Assembly: GCF_000186865.1 (NCBI RefSeq) | Contig: NW_008705570.1 | Location: forward strand, 1,205,203 to 1,269,202 | Source: Aureococcus anophagefferens | Lineage: Eukaryota > Sar > Pelagophyceae > Pelagomonadales > Pelagomonadaceae | Length of the DNA: 64,000 bases | Direction of reading: 5' to 3' | Shown here: in pieces, positions 47,391 to 57,741 of the stretch | Layout of the letters: each line of letters starts with the position of its first letter | Numbering within the stretch: the first letter of the stretch is position 1 | Program-made: the position numbers and the translations under genes | Notes under the pieces: model-generated | Told to the model about the DNA's origin: nothing | What the model saw: the letters and a program-made list of their open reading frames with translations, nothing else | Database searches by the model: none

Positions 47391-48773
47391 TTACGCCGCG
47401 GTCCGCTTCGGCACGGGCCGATACAGCGTGCACGTGCGCGTGCTCAGGGACGCCGTCGTCTGCTGGGAATTGTCCTTGCGGCCCACGCGGACCTTGACCT
47501 TTTTCTTCTTCTTCGGCGGCGCCTTCTGCTTCTTGACGTGTCCCTCGTCCTCGTCTTCGCCGTCGGCCGTCGGCGCGGCCCAGGCCGCGAGGTTCTCCTC
47601 CGTCGCCAGGCGCTCGAGTGCCGCGACCGCGTCGGCCGCGTCGCGGCCGTCCCAGAGCGCGTGCGCGATCGCGTCGTGCGCGTCGCCCGCCGCGCAGCGG
47701 AGGAGCCGCTCGAGCGGCGGCAGGTCCGGGCCCTCGAGGTCCCGGAGGCGCGCGTCGACGTCGCGGCCGCTCTGGATGAGCGGCGCGCGCGCCGCGAGGT
47801 CGCCGAAGGCCGCCTCGGGCAGCGGCCGCCAGCGGTGGAGGAAGTTGAAGTGGAACGGCAAGAAGTAGAACGCCGCGTTTTTGCCGCGCGCGTCGTCGCC
47901 GAACTGGGTCCGGTAGTTCGCCGCGAGCTCGTAGTAGACCGCCGCGCGCTCCTCGGCCGTCGGGAGCCACGTCGACCCGCTTCTGATCTCGTCGAAGAGC
48001 CAGGGCGTGACGAGCGCGCCGCGGCCGACCATGAGCCCCGCGGCCGCGGGCGCCGCGGCGCGGCGCGCCGCGGCCTCGTAGTGCGTGAGCACGTCGCCGT
48101 TGCCCACGAGGGGCACGGCGCCCGCGGCGCCCGCGGCGGCCTCGATGGCGGCCCAGTCCGCGGGTTTGCCGTAGCGCTGCGTCGCCGTGCGCCCGTGGAG
48201 CGTCAGGAACGCCGGGCCTTCCTCGCCGAGGTCGCGGAGCGCGGCGACGTGGTCGAGGTAGTTGGCGTCGTTCGGACCCGCGGGCGACAGGCGCAGCTTC
48301 ACGGACACGGGCACGGGCGACGCCTCGCAGATGCCGCCGACGAGCCGCGCGAGCTTCCGCGGCGACCGGAGGAGCGCGGACCCCAAACCCCGCCGCGTCG
48401 CCTCGTAGATGGGGCAGCCGCAGTTCAGGTCGACCCAGTCCGCGCCGGCGTCCGCCGCGGCCGCGCACGCCGCGGCGCCCTCGGCGATGGTGTTCGTCGC
48501 GATCTGCGCGCCGAAGAGCGGCTCGCTGTCGTGGCGCCGGAGCCGCGCCTTCTCGCGGCGGTCGCCCTTGCGCAGGTACTTGGCGAAGATCATCTCGCCC
48601 ATGGTCGCCTCGCAGCCGTGCGCGACGCAGAGGGCGCGGAAGGGAGGCGTGGACGCGCGCGTGAGCGGGGCGAGGATCGCCGGCGACGCGCGCAGCTTTT
48701 CTAGGAGTTCATGTCGCATGATGGCGGACGACGGGCGCAGCAGCGACGCCAGGACGGCGATGCGGTACCACAT
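47391..48773 (-). CDS. DUS3L: tRNA-dihydrouridine synthase, DUS3-like (~460 aa)
   Basis: FMN-binding TIM barrel of the Dus family: ILAPLTRASTPPFRALC, EMIFAKYL, RHDSEPLFGAQIA, then WVDLNCGCPIYEATRRGLGSALL with the catalytic Cys of C-G-C-P, VSVKLRLSP, LTLHGRTATQRY (phosphate site), VPLVGNGDVLTH and GLMVGRGALVTPWLF. The order fits DUS3, which modifies U47 in tRNA variable loops, better than DUS1/2. The zinc-finger N-terminus of animal DUS3L is absent. The C-terminal ~50 residues are Lys-rich (PPKKKKKVKVRV). Possible starts: 48860, 48773 and 48719; 48773 gives a hydrophobic leader. Confidence 0.85.
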   Translation of the reverse strand: MWYRIAVLASLLRPSSAIMRHELLEKLRASPAILAPLTRASTPPFRALCVAHGCEATMGEMIFAKYLRKGDRREKARLRRHDSEPLFGAQIATNTIAEGAAACAAAADAGADWVDLNCGCPIYEATRRGLGSALLRSPRKLARLVGGICEASPVPVSVKLRLSPAGPNDANYLDHVAALRDLGEEGPAFLTLHGRTATQRYGKPADWAAIEAAAGAAGAVPLVGNGDVLTHYEAAARRAAAPAAAGLMVGRGALVTPWLFDEIRSGSTWLPTAEERAAVYYELAANYRTQFGDDARGKNAAFYFLPFHFNFLHRWRPLPEAAFGDLAARAPLIQSGRDVDARLRDLEGPDLPPLERLLRCAAGDAHDAIAHALWDGRDAADAVAALERLATEENLAAWAAPTADGEDEDEGHVKKQKAPPKKKKKVKVRVGRKDNSQQTTASLSTRTCTLYRPVPKRTAA

Positions 48774-49049
48774 GCGGCGGACGGTCCCGGCGCGCGAGCA
48801 GAGTTCCCTGCGACCGACGGAATTTGCTACCACGCCTGCCGACGACGGAGATGCTAACACCCCTTCTTCAGCAGCACGTCGCAGCGTGTGATGCGGAATT
48901 GCGACTTCAGCTCGGGCACATCGATGCCTTGCGAAAAGTACAACGTGAAGTTGCTAAACTACAACATTGAGGAGTTATTCACGGAGAGCGCCATGTTGTA
49001 ACCCCCAGCCACCCACGATGTGCGCCTAGACGAGCCGCAAGGAGCAACC

Positions 49050-52000
49050 ATGACGAAGACGAAGCGCTGGGAGAAGGCGCGGACGCGCCACAAGATCCGC
49101 GAGCTGCGCGAGGAGCTCGCGGCGGCGCCCGACGACTTTGCGGCCATGGGCGCGCTCGGCGTGCTGCTCGCCGAGTCCGAGTGCTTGGACCGCGGCGCCG
49201 TCGTCGCGGCCTTCGGGCTGTTGGAGCACATCGAGGACCGGAGCGACTGGGACGCGCGCCACTGGCGCGCCTACGGCGACGCCGCGCACCGGCTCTGGGA
49301 GCATTTGGGCGCGAAGGCGCCCGGGTCCTTGGCCGAGAAGGCGGAGCTCGGCTGGGAGCGCGCGGAGGCGGGCGGCGGCGCCACCTGCCACGACCACGCC
49401 ATGCGCCGGGGCACGGTGAAGCTCGCGCTCGGCGACCACGGCAAAGCCGCGGAGCTGCTCCACGCCGTCGCCGACGGCTCCGGCGGCCGCGGCGCGGCCG
49501 TCGCCGCGCTCCGCGTCGCGGGCATGTACCAGCACGAGCTGCACCGCCACGACGAGGCCGTGACCCTATTATTTCGCCTCTTCGCGGCGCCGGGCGGCGT
49601 CGAGGGCTTCCGGAGCGACGAGATCTTCTTTTTACTGGCGCGGTGCTACGACGACTGGTCGAGCCGCGACGGCTACGACGACGCCGCGCGCGCGCGCGCG
49701 CGCCGCGTCGCCGAGGGCCTCTACGCGAAGCTGCTCTCCGTCGTCCAGCACATGGGCGCGGCGCCCGCGGGGGCCGACGCGGCCGCGTGGCTCGACGACG
49801 AGGAGACGTGGCGGAAATTGGGCGACAAGTGCGCGTTCGTCGGTTTGAACCACTTCGCGGCGGACCTCTACGGCGAGGGCCTGCGGCGGGACCCGGGGAG
49901 CGCGACGCGGGCGACGTACCTCCGCGCCGCCAAGGCCGAGCGGTCCTGCGGCCGCGGCGACGCCGCGGCGTCGCTCCTCGCGCGCGCGGGCGACGACGGC
50001 CAGATCCGGGGGTTGGCGGACGCGTGGGACGCGGCGGACTACGAGAACCCGCCCGTGGCCGCGCTTCTAGCGAAGCTCAACGAGGACCACGAGCACGACG
50101 CCGCGGCGACGAAACTCGCGGCGGCGACGCGGAGCCGGCTCAGCCGCACGGGCCGGTCGCCGACGGCGCCGAGGCGCGAGACGCCCGCGGCCGTGCCCGA
50201 GTCGCCGGTCATCGTCGCGAGCCCGGACGTGCCCGTGTCGACGCAGATGCACGACGAGGCCCTGGCCATCTCCGCGGTGCAGGTGACGACGTGCGCGGCG
50301 GCCATCTCCGCGGCCGTCGCCGTCGCGGACCGCCGCGCGGCCGTCGTCACGCCGCCCGCGGCCGCGTCGCCGCCCGCCGGCGCGCCGCTGACGCTCTGCT
50401 TCGACGGGCCCGAGGACCTCGCGCCGCTCTGCGACTCGCCGCGGACCTACCGGGATACGGAAGCCGACGACGACGAGCCGGAGGAGCCGTCGATTCTGGC
50501 GTCGCTCATGGCCCTCGACGACAAGCGCCGGTCCGACAAGTTCGCCTTCGCCGCGCCGCGGCCGGAGAACGTCGTCTGCGAGGCGCCGGCGCCCGAGGGG
50601 TCGCCGACGCCCGCCGACTCCGAGGCCGACGTGGCCACTACCCCGAACTTCGACGGCGCGCTGGCCGAGGGCATGGAGCCGTCCTACGACGCCTTCGAGA
50701 CCGAGGAGCTCCGCAGCCTCGCCCTGGAGGTCGCGACGCTCGAAGAAACGGCGGCGCCCGAGTGCGAGACGCCGCTGGGCGGCGCGCAGCTCCGCGTGCC
50801 CTTCCCCTCGGAAGCGGGCGACGGCGGGCGCCTCGAGGCGGTCCGGGGCCTGCTGGAGCAGTTGCTGGAGCGCTACGACCTCTTCCACGCCGTCGCCCAG
50901 GGCGAGGCCCAGGCCGGCGACGCGCGCGCGGACGCGAAGCGGCTCCGCGAGGAGAACGAGTCGCTCCGCCGCGACGTCGAGCGGCTGACGCGCGACGCCG
51001 CGAGCCACAAGGCTCTGGCCGAGGCCGCGGCGAGCGCCGCCGAGGACGCCGCGGCCAACGCTTTTACGACGGAGAACCGCGCGGTCTGCGCCGAGGCCGC
51101 GCGGCTCGCCGCGGAGGCGCGCCTCGTCGCGGCCACGGACAACGGCGTCGTCCGCGCGGTCGGCGAGGAGCGGGACCGGGCCGTCGCGCGCAACACGATC
51201 GTCGAGAGCCAGCTCGCGCGGGCGCTCGACGAGCTCGAGACGAGGCGCGCGCCCGTGGACGTCGTCGCGGCCGTCGTCGCCGCGTCGGCGGTGGGCTCCG
51301 CGCTCGACCGGCTCCAGCGATCCTCCAAAGCCGCGGCGGCGAGCGCCCAGGCGAGCCGCGCCGAGGCGCTGCGCGAGGCCGCGGACCACCACCGGGACAC
51401 GATCATGAAGTACCAGTTCGACAAGGCCACGGACGACGAGGAGATCGCCGGTCTGAAATCTACGGTCGCGGCGCGCGACGTGGCCCTCGCCAAGGCCAAG
51501 GGGGACCTCGCCAAGGCGGCCCAGGAGAACGCGGAGCTCGAGGCGAATTCCGAGATCTGGCACTCCAAGTACTGCGACGCCGCGGACGCCGCGTCGCGGT
51601 GCGCGTCCAGGCTAGAAGCGTGCGAGCGCGCGCTCGTCGACAGCGAGGCGGCGCTCCGCGCGGGCGAGACGAAGCTCCAGGAGACGTCCACGGCCTTCGC
51701 CGCCGCCGAGACTGCCGCGAAGCGCGCCGAGGCCGCGCTCGACGCGTCCGAGGCGCGGCGCGCGGACGCGGAAAAGAGACACGGCGAGGCCAAGGCGGGC
51801 CTCGAGGCCGCCGTCGACCGGGCCGAGCACCTCAATCTCGCCCTCGACAAGGCCTGGCAGCTCAAGAACCGGGCCGTCGAGCGCCTGGAGAACGAGGCCG
51901 CCGCGAAGCGCGAGGCCCTGGCGTTGGTCGACCAGTACGGCCGCCAGCTCCGGGAGTCCGCGCTGGCCCTGGCCCACACGAAGGAGCTGAACGCGGCGCT

Positions 52001-53019
52001 CGCGCGGGACGTCGCGCGCGAGGTCGGCAAGACGGAGCAGGCGCGGCGCCAGCGCGACGCGGCCTTCGCGGCGGCGTTCAAGGCGTCGCTCGCGCACGAG
52101 GCCGCGAACGTCGCCTGCAGCGCGGCGCTCCACGAGGTCCACTACGGCGAGCTCATGTCGCCGAAGAAGATCGTCTACTCGACGTCCTTCGAGTCCTTCA
52201 ACATCTGGACGGGCGACGAGGTCAACGACCGCGTGACGGATTCCCGGGGCGCGGCCGTGCCGCGTCTGCTCCGGCCCACGCTTTCCGCGAAGAGCCGCGT
52301 CGCCTACCTCGACGTGCTCCCGAAGCTCCACGCGGGCCGGGCCAAGTCCGCGGACCGCATGCGGCGCTTCCGGCCCGGTACGTCCGGGAGCCTCGGGGGG
52401 AGAGCGGCGACGGCCCAGAAGCGGCGGCGGCCGCGCACGGGCCAGCGGCCGCTCAAGCGCGACGGCTCCGACGTGTCCGCGCTCACGGCGGCGACGCTCG
52501 CCGCGGCGCCGCCGGACGAGGGCGGTCTCGACGAGGTCCGCTACGGGAAGTCGCTCACCGACGGGGGCGCCCCGGAGGGCGCGCCGTCGCTCGTCGACTC
52601 GCTCCCGTCCGCGGGCGAGACCGCGGAGGCGCCCCTGCCGCCGCCGGAGGCCACGGAGCCGCCGCGGCTCCTGCCGCGCGTGCCGAGCCCGCGCGCGTCC
52701 GTGGCGTCGCCGCGGGCCCGCGCGGCCGCGAAGCGCGACGCGAGCCGCGGCGGGTCCCGGCATCGCGCGGCGCCGACGATGCTCTGCCAGACCATGCGCT
52801 CCACGAGCCCCCGGCCCAAGCCACAAACCCTCGCCGCGCAAGGCCGACGGCTCGCCGCGGCCGAGCCGCCTCGAGTCGCTCTCGCAGCCGCGGTCCCCGC
52901 GCGCGCCGAGCCGCCGCGGCGGGCCGGCCGCGAAGAAGAAGAAGACGCCCGTGGGCTTCGGCAGCTCCAGCGCGAGCGTCTACCTCAACGCGAAGCTGCC
53001 CGCGAACCACGCCGTGTGA
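49050..53019 (+). CDS. TPR plus coiled-coil protein, one apparent 1-base insertion near its end
   Basis: The first ~330 residues contain TPR-like helix pairs (MRRGTVKLALGDHGKAAELL, RVAGMYQHELHRHDEAVTLLF). A disordered acidic stretch follows. From roughly residue 610 to 1030 there is an unbroken Ala/Glu/Arg coiled coil (LREENESLRRDVERLTRDA and onward). A short conserved-looking block (MSPKKIVYSTSFESFNIWTGDE) comes next. Near 52824 one extra base breaks the frame; past it the third frame reads KPSPRKADGSPRPSRLESLS and ends KKKKTPVGFGSSSASVYLNAKL, stop at 53017-53019. The uncorrected frame runs on into the next gene. Cytoskeletal scaffolding is likely, family unknown. Confidence 0.65.
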
Positions 53020-53221
53020 GGTTTAAGGCTTTGGACAGGGCGGTTTTGCCGGCGTGTGCGTCCATCGTCGAGGCCTTCGTCGCGCGCTGCCTGAAACCGT
53101 CACGGTCGACCTTCGCGCGCTTCGAACACAAGCTTCGCCGAGATCCAAACCATCCGGAAGGCGACGTCGCGCCCGCACAAGTGCGCGCGCACCTGAACCA
53201 CCAACTCAAACGCACCGAGCA

Positions 53222-56203
53222 ATGGATCTCAACGACGCGGAGCGCGAGCGCGAGCCGAGCGAGGACATCGACGAGGTGCCGCCGGGCGTCATCACCGCCG
53301 ACCAGGTCCTCGCCGCGCTGCGCAGCGTCGACGTGCCGCACAACGAGGACCGGAAGAACGTCAAGAGCGACGAGAGCGCGCTCGTGCGCTCCCTGACGCT
53401 GGGCGCGCTGTCGCGGAGCCACGCGCCCGCGCGCGTGTCCGCGTGGGCGCGGCGGCGGCCGCGCCTCGCGCGGCTCCTCGCGACGTACGGGTGCCAGCAG
53501 CTGCCGGCGGGCTTCCCCTTCGCGTCCATCCAGCTCAACAGCGACTACGCGTCCGCCATGCACTGCGACCGGTCCAACGACGGGCCGAGCGCGATCATCG
53601 CGCTCGGCGACTTCGAGCACGGCGAGCTCTGGAGCTACGACCGCGGCGTGCTCCCCTGCAAGGGCGAGGTCAAGCTCTTCAACGGCAACCAGCCCCACTG
53701 CACGCTCCCTTTTAAGGGCGAGCGCTTCAGCCTCATCTTCTTCTCCTCCAGCGGCCACGACCGCATGGCGCCGAAGGAGGCGAGTTGGTTGGAAGCGCTG
53801 GGCTTCGCGCGCCTGCCGACGGGCACTTTGAGCCACAGCTACCGCGCCGACGAGTTCGCGAGCCCCCACATGGAGCACCCCTACACCTTCGGCTTCCACG
53901 TCACGACGGAGGAGCGCTGCGCGTACGCGACGAAGTCGCTCGAGGCCTGGCGCGAGGATTGGACGCCCGGCGTCGACGACATGGCCGCGGCCTGCGCGGC
54001 GCGGCGCAAGCCCGGCGAGGTGCTCGGGCCCGACTCCGTCTGCCCGGGCTTGAAATTAGGTTATGCACGGTTGCGGTCGCCGACGCTCCGCGGCGACGAC
54101 CGCGACGGCGCGGGCCCTTCCGGCCAGGCGGAGTGCCCGCGCGTCGTCGCGGGCGAGGACCTGCGGGGTCCTCTGGTCGGCGTCGTCATGAGCCTCGAGC
54201 GGAGCCGCGAGGCCATGATCAAGCAGGACGGGACCGTCGGCGACCAGCTCGCCATCTTCCAGGTCTTCTACCAGAACGGCCAGGCCGAGGAGATGGAGCT
54301 CCACGAGATCGCGAGATGCCTCGAGCCGACGGCCGACGTCCGCGAGGACGACTTCTCCGCGCCCCACCTCGCGCGCCGGGCGCTGCGCGCGCGGGGCCTC
54401 GGGCTGGACCTCGGGCCGCTGACGTCGGACCCGCGCTACGCCGTCGACGCGGCCGTCGTCGCCGCGCGGCGGGCCAGGCACGCCACAATCCGCGCGACCT
54501 TCGAGGCCGCGGAGGTCGCCGGCGACCTCGTCCTCCCCTCGGCCGTCGCCTTCGTGCAGTCGGGCCAGCGCTTCGACGTCGAGGATCTGGTGTGCGCTTT
54601 ACGCCTCGTCACGCGGACGTACGGCGGCGCGGAGGACCTGAAGAACCTGGCGATCTTCTGCAAGGCGGCGGGCGCGGCCGACGACGCGAGCCTCAAGGCG
54701 TTGGCGTCCCTGCCGGGCGAGCCCCAGCGCGCGGCGGCGCTCATGCTCGCGCTCGATTTGCGCCTGCACCGCCTCGGCTTCTCCGAGAAGATGGCGGCGT
54801 ACGCGCCGACGGTGGACGACCTGTGCCTCGACCGCGAGGCCATGAACGACAAGTTCGAGGAGTTCGGCCCGCCGCCGCGGCCGACCCTCGGCGTGAAGCG
54901 CCTCGTGCTCGACCTCGCGGCCGCGGCGGTTTCGGGAGACCAACTTCCCAAGGAGGCCGCTCAGTTCCGCAAGGAGTGCCGGGACGAGCTCGAGCGCGAG
55001 AAGCCGCCGGCGAGCTACCTCGACGAGATCGGCGGCGCCGTCTGGGTCGCTTTCAACGACGTCGTGGCGCCCGACGGCGCTGTGGCCGCCGCCGCGGAAG
55101 AGCACAAGGCCGCGGGCGTCGTCCAGAACCACCGCGCGCACCTCGTCAACGCGCGCTTCCAGAGCGGCGACGACGACGACGTGGCCCTCGGCGCCACGGT
55201 GCGCAAGAGCTTCCTCGGCCACGGCGTCTTGGAGGGCGTCGTCGCGGAGAAGACGGCGACGCCCGCGCTCAAGTACCTCGTGAATTGGCACTCGGAGAAG
55301 CCCGAGTGGTACACGCCGGCGCAGCTGCGCCCCCTCGTCGTCCGCGAGGAGGCGGCGCCGCAGATCACCGGCGCGACGGCGCCCGCGGTGGTCCTGCCCC
55401 TGAGCGCCGCGGTCGCCGGCGACGCGCGGCTCCTCTACTGCCTCGCGCGGCGCGGGCCGACGGCGTGGCACCGCGTCGGCGCGCCGCGCGGCGCCAAGGA
55501 CGAGGCCGACGCGAGCGCCCTCGTGCCGCTGAGGCTGCTCGACGCGTCGCGGCCCGACGGCGGCGCCGTCGTCCTCGCGCGCCGCGACCGCCTCGTCGCG
55601 TGGGAGGACGGCGACGCGGCCGCGGCGACCGTCGCCGACGCGACGGTCGCGGCCGCGGCGGCGCGCGCGGCGGCGCACGCGGCGGCGGCGCGCAAGCGCG
55701 AGGCGGCGGCCGCGCCGCCGCCCGAGCCCGTCGTGACGACGACGTCCTCGGGCCGGCGCAAGCGGTCCGTCGCGCGCGCGTCGTACGCCGAGGACGACGA
55801 CGACTTCGACGAGGCGGCGCCCCGCGAGAAGAAGCCGCGCTGGATGGACGCGTCGGACCTCCTGCTCAACGACGCGCGCATCGCCGTGCGCCAGGACAAC
55901 CCGAAGAAGGCGGGGTCCAAGTCGGCCCTGCGCTACGACGCGTACAAGGCCGCGACGACGGCGTCCGAGTTCCTCCGGCTCGGCGGCTCCAAGGCGGACC
56001 TCGCCCACGACTGCACCAAGGGCTTCGTCACCGTCCTCGACGACGACGGCGGCGCCGGCAAGGGCCCCGAGGACGCGACGGCGAAGCCCCCGAGGCCGTC
56101 GACGGCAAGGTCGAGGAGAACTAAGAATGTGCATAGAAGTGCCAGTCACGGTGCGCGGCGCATGGGCATTTGCATATCTAGCGCTGAGGTCGAGGAGACT
56201 TAA
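53222..56203 (+). CDS. 2OG-Fe(II) oxygenase with C-terminal Tudor-like segment (~993 aa)
   Basis: Residues ~95-180 carry the double-stranded beta-helix signature: ASIQLNSDYASAMHCDRSN with H114-x-D116, PSAIIALGDFEHGELW, FNGNQPHCTLPF with the distal His159, and GERFSLIFFSSS with Arg168 for 2-oxoglutarate. This resembles the protist oxygenases related to the TET/JBP class; nucleic acid or protein may be the substrate. A segment at about 655-705 (ATVRKSFLGHGVLEGVV, KYLVNWHSEKPEWY) looks like a Tudor/chromo barrel. The C-terminus is basic and acidic patches (GRRKRSVARASY, EEDDDDFDE). The last ~30 residues are uncertain: another frame ends EAVDGKVEEN at 56124. Confidence 0.7.
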   Translation: MDLNDAEREREPSEDIDEVPPGVITADQVLAALRSVDVPHNEDRKNVKSDESALVRSLTLGALSRSHAPARVSAWARRRPRLARLLATYGCQQLPAGFPFASIQLNSDYASAMHCDRSNDGPSAIIALGDFEHGELWSYDRGVLPCKGEVKLFNGNQPHCTLPFKGERFSLIFFSSSGHDRMAPKEASWLEALGFARLPTGTLSHSYRADEFASPHMEHPYTFGFHVTTEERCAYATKSLEAWREDWTPGVDDMAAACAARRKPGEVLGPDSVCPGLKLGYARLRSPTLRGDDRDGAGPSGQAECPRVVAGEDLRGPLVGVVMSLERSREAMIKQDGTVGDQLAIFQVFYQNGQAEEMELHEIARCLEPTADVREDDFSAPHLARRALRARGLGLDLGPLTSDPRYAVDAAVVAARRARHATIRATFEAAEVAGDLVLPSAVAFVQSGQRFDVEDLVCALRLVTRTYGGAEDLKNLAIFCKAAGAADDASLKALASLPGEPQRAAALMLALDLRLHRLGFSEKMAAYAPTVDDLCLDREAMNDKFEEFGPPPRPTLGVKRLVLDLAAAAVSGDQLPKEAAQFRKECRDELEREKPPASYLDEIGGAVWVAFNDVVAPDGAVAAAAEEHKAAGVVQNHRAHLVNARFQSGDDDDVALGATVRKSFLGHGVLEGVVAEKTATPALKYLVNWHSEKPEWYTPAQLRPLVVREEAAPQITGATAPAVVLPLSAAVAGDARLLYCLARRGPTAWHRVGAPRGAKDEADASALVPLRLLDASRPDGGAVVLARRDRLVAWEDGDAAAATVADATVAAAAARAAAHAAAARKREAAAAPPPEPVVTTTSSGRRKRSVARASYAEDDDDFDEAAPREKKPRWMDASDLLLNDARIAVRQDNPKKAGSKSALRYDAYKAATTASEFLRLGGSKADLAHDCTKGFVTVLDDDGGAGKGPEDATAKPPRPSTARSRRTKNVHRSASHGARRMGICISSAEVEET

Positions 56204-56280
56204 AGGACGGGCGCTCTGGGTGGTCGCGCCGCGGGGCCGAGGAGTGGCGCCCGCGGCGGTCATGGTCGCGCCCGCGTCCC
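56204..56280 (-). promoter_or_regulatory. SECIS-like hairpin in the 3' UTR of the selenothioredoxin
   Basis: On the minus strand, ATGAC (56263-56259) is followed by CGCCGCGGG, a loop of ~14 nt, the exact complement CCCGCGGCG, and CGAC, giving the UGA/GA non-canonical quartet of a eukaryotic SECIS. GACGCGGGCGC before and GCGCCCGTC after can form the lower helix. The apical loop has CC at about 12 nt from the quartet where most SECIS have AA; CC variants are known. It lies about 35 nt past the TAG stop. Confidence 0.65.
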
Positions 56281-56314
56281 GCGGTCTCCTGCGATCCTGC
56301 TCGCCGGTCCTTCC

Positions 56315-56771
56315 CTAGCCGCCGGACGCCCAGACCTCGAACTTGGCCTGGTCGACGCCCTCCATCTTGCCCGCCTCCTTGCCGTCCTTGATGACGACGA
56401 CCGTGGGCATGCAGGAGACGCCGTGCTTCTGGCAGAGCGACTGCGTCTCCGGGTTCTCGACGTCGACCTTGCAGAGGAGCGCGGCCGCGGTGGCGGCGCG
56501 CGCGTCGTACTTGGGGCCGAACGTCTTGCACGGCGGTCACCACGACGCCGTGAAGAGGATCACGACCTGCGGCGTCGCGCGCGGCGTCGAGGCGGCGCGC
56601 GGGACGCGCGCGCGCGGCTTCGAGGCGGCGCGCGGGACGCGCGCGCTCGCGGCGCGGTGCGGGGAGCGCGAGACGCGCGCGCGCGCGCGCTCGAGGCGCC
56701 GGAGTGCTCGCGTTCTTGCCGGATTTGATGGCGGTCTCGTAATCGGCGACGGTCTTGATCTCCGTCGACAT
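56315..56771 (-). CDS. Thioredoxin selenoprotein (Trx with U-P-P-C), two exons (56771-56712, 56566-56315; 103 aa)
   Basis: Exon 1 (20 codons, MSTEIKTVADYETAIKSGKN) splices through a 145-nt GC..AG intron to VVILFTASW. The next codon is UGA (56539-56537), then PPCKTFGPKYDA. In thioredoxins this is the W-C-G/P-P-C active site, so UGA stands exactly where the nucleophilic Cys belongs; the frame continues through KVDVENPETQSL and the cis-Pro strand SCMPTVVVIKDG to GVDQAKFEVWASGG and TAG. Total length is the thioredoxin norm. A SECIS-like hairpin follows, so the UGA is read as selenocysteine. A nonsense mutation is the alternative but would be a strange coincidence. Role: cytosolic disulfide reduction. 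Confidence 0.8.
56567..56711 (-). other. GC-AG intron with ~33-bp tandem repeats in the selenothioredoxin gene
   Basis: The intron starts GCGAGCAC and ends CGCCGCAG on the minus strand. It contains CGAGGCGGCGCGCGGGACGC (plus-strand sense) at 56588 and 56621, 33 bp apart, with a weaker third copy, and a GC dinucleotide run. The boundaries were chosen because SGKN-VVILF reproduces the thioredoxin strand; no GT alternative gives this. Confidence 0.6.
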
Positions 56772-56936
56772 GTTGGACGGCGGTTCCTGCGCAGCGGTTC
56801 TCATCTCTCAGTAGCGCGGTCAGGCGCTCATGGGGCGTCTTCTGTGTGGGTGATTCGGACGAGCAAGTGGCTGGCACGGAGCTGAGGTGCAAGCTTGTGG
56901 CAGTTTCGGCCTCAAACGGCGATTTTTACAACTCGC

Positions 56937-57300
56937 GCGCGCCCGCGCATGTCGCGGCGTCGGCGGTCGGCGCGAGGTCGAGGAGCGCCCGTTCCCAGGA
57001 CCGCACGGCGGCCTCCTGCTCGAAGAGGCGCACGACGTTCTCGCGGACGCGGCGCCGGAGGTCGCGGCGCGCGTCAACGTCCGTCGCGAAACGGACGGCG
57101 AGGCGCACGTAGTCCGCCGCCGAGGACGCGATGGTGTCCTCGACGCCGATGTGCTTCAGGTAGGCGTAGGACCAGCGGCCGCTCCTTGACGACGCCCCGC
57201 ACCTTCGCCATGTTGTCGCGGAACCGCGCCTGCCGCCGCGCCCACGAGCGCGCCGGAGACGTCGCGCAGGACGACCGCGATAGGCGTCGGCGAAGTAGCA
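56937..57300 (-). pseudogene. Disrupted C-terminal fragment resembling a GT41 (O-GlcNAc/SPINDLY-type) glycosyltransferase
   Basis: On the minus strand YAYLKHIGVEDTIASSAADY, VRLAVRFATDVDARRDLRRR and RENVVRLFEQEAAVRSWERA match the last helices of TPR-linked glycosyltransferases. Upstream pieces (YFADAYR, then RQARFRDNMAKVRGVV) are in other frames, needing at least two shifts. No catalytic part is present. Either an old gene remnant or a poorly assembled tail. Another ~85-codon ORF fragment (VVAFDGFRVRQTGDRELRVE near 57430-57480) lies just upstream. Confidence 0.4.
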
Positions 57301-57582
57301 CATGTAGCGCAGAGGACCTTGGTGTGCACCTCCATCGTCCTCCCTCCGTGCTCCTTGTTTACTAGCGCTGCCATCTCCGGCGGCGCCGAGGCCAACCCCT
57401 GGGACGCTAAGGACCATATCTTGCCGTCCTTCTCGACGCGCAGCTCGCGGTCGCCCGTCTGGCGCACCCGAAAGCCGTCAAAGGCGACGACGAGAGTTCG
57501 AAGTCCTAGCGGTCGGCATGACTCCGTGGTGCGCCGTCGCTTACGCGGCGGCATCAGAACCCGCTCCACACCGCCGCAGCTG

Positions 57583-57741
57583 TCACGAACGCGGCTCCTC
57601 AGATAAGGCCACTCCAAAAGCGCGTTCGATCTCTGCGAGCCACTCGTCTCGTTGCAGGGTAACGTTTGGCCGACCCCCGGCGAGAACAAGAAGCCGGGGA
57701 TCCGCATCGGCTCGCCGTATGTATTTGGTTCCGCTCGACAT
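57583..57741 (-). CDS. Possible 52-aa ORF, hypothetical
   Basis: MSSGTKYIRRADADPRLLVL to FGVALSEEPRS* has protein-like composition and no unusual codons. It lies in a 1.1 kb stretch (about 57.05-58.17 kb) that is otherwise broken and less GC-rich. An overlapping frame continues upstream as LFRLDDTIFPPVRRPEGQF, so it may be a decayed larger gene with a frameshift rather than a complete small gene. Confidence 0.25.
   Translation of the reverse strand: MSSGTKYIRRADADPRLLVLAGGRPNVTLQRDEWLAEIERAFGVALSEEPRS

Noticed and set aside
45064..48468. 1134-codon minus ORF spanning the FG-GAP and DUS genes
   Set aside because: It is antisense to the FG-GAP gene and in a wrong frame of the DUS gene; composition is shadow-like.
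53054..53221. Earlier in-frame start for the 2OG oxygenase gene
   Set aside because: The extra N-terminus (MCVHRRGLRRALPETV) overlaps the 3' flank of the TPR gene and has no ATG context better than 53222.
56937..57300. Intact O-GlcNAc transferase gene
   Set aside because: Only the last ~65 residues are continuous; earlier parts need several frame shifts and the catalytic region is absent.
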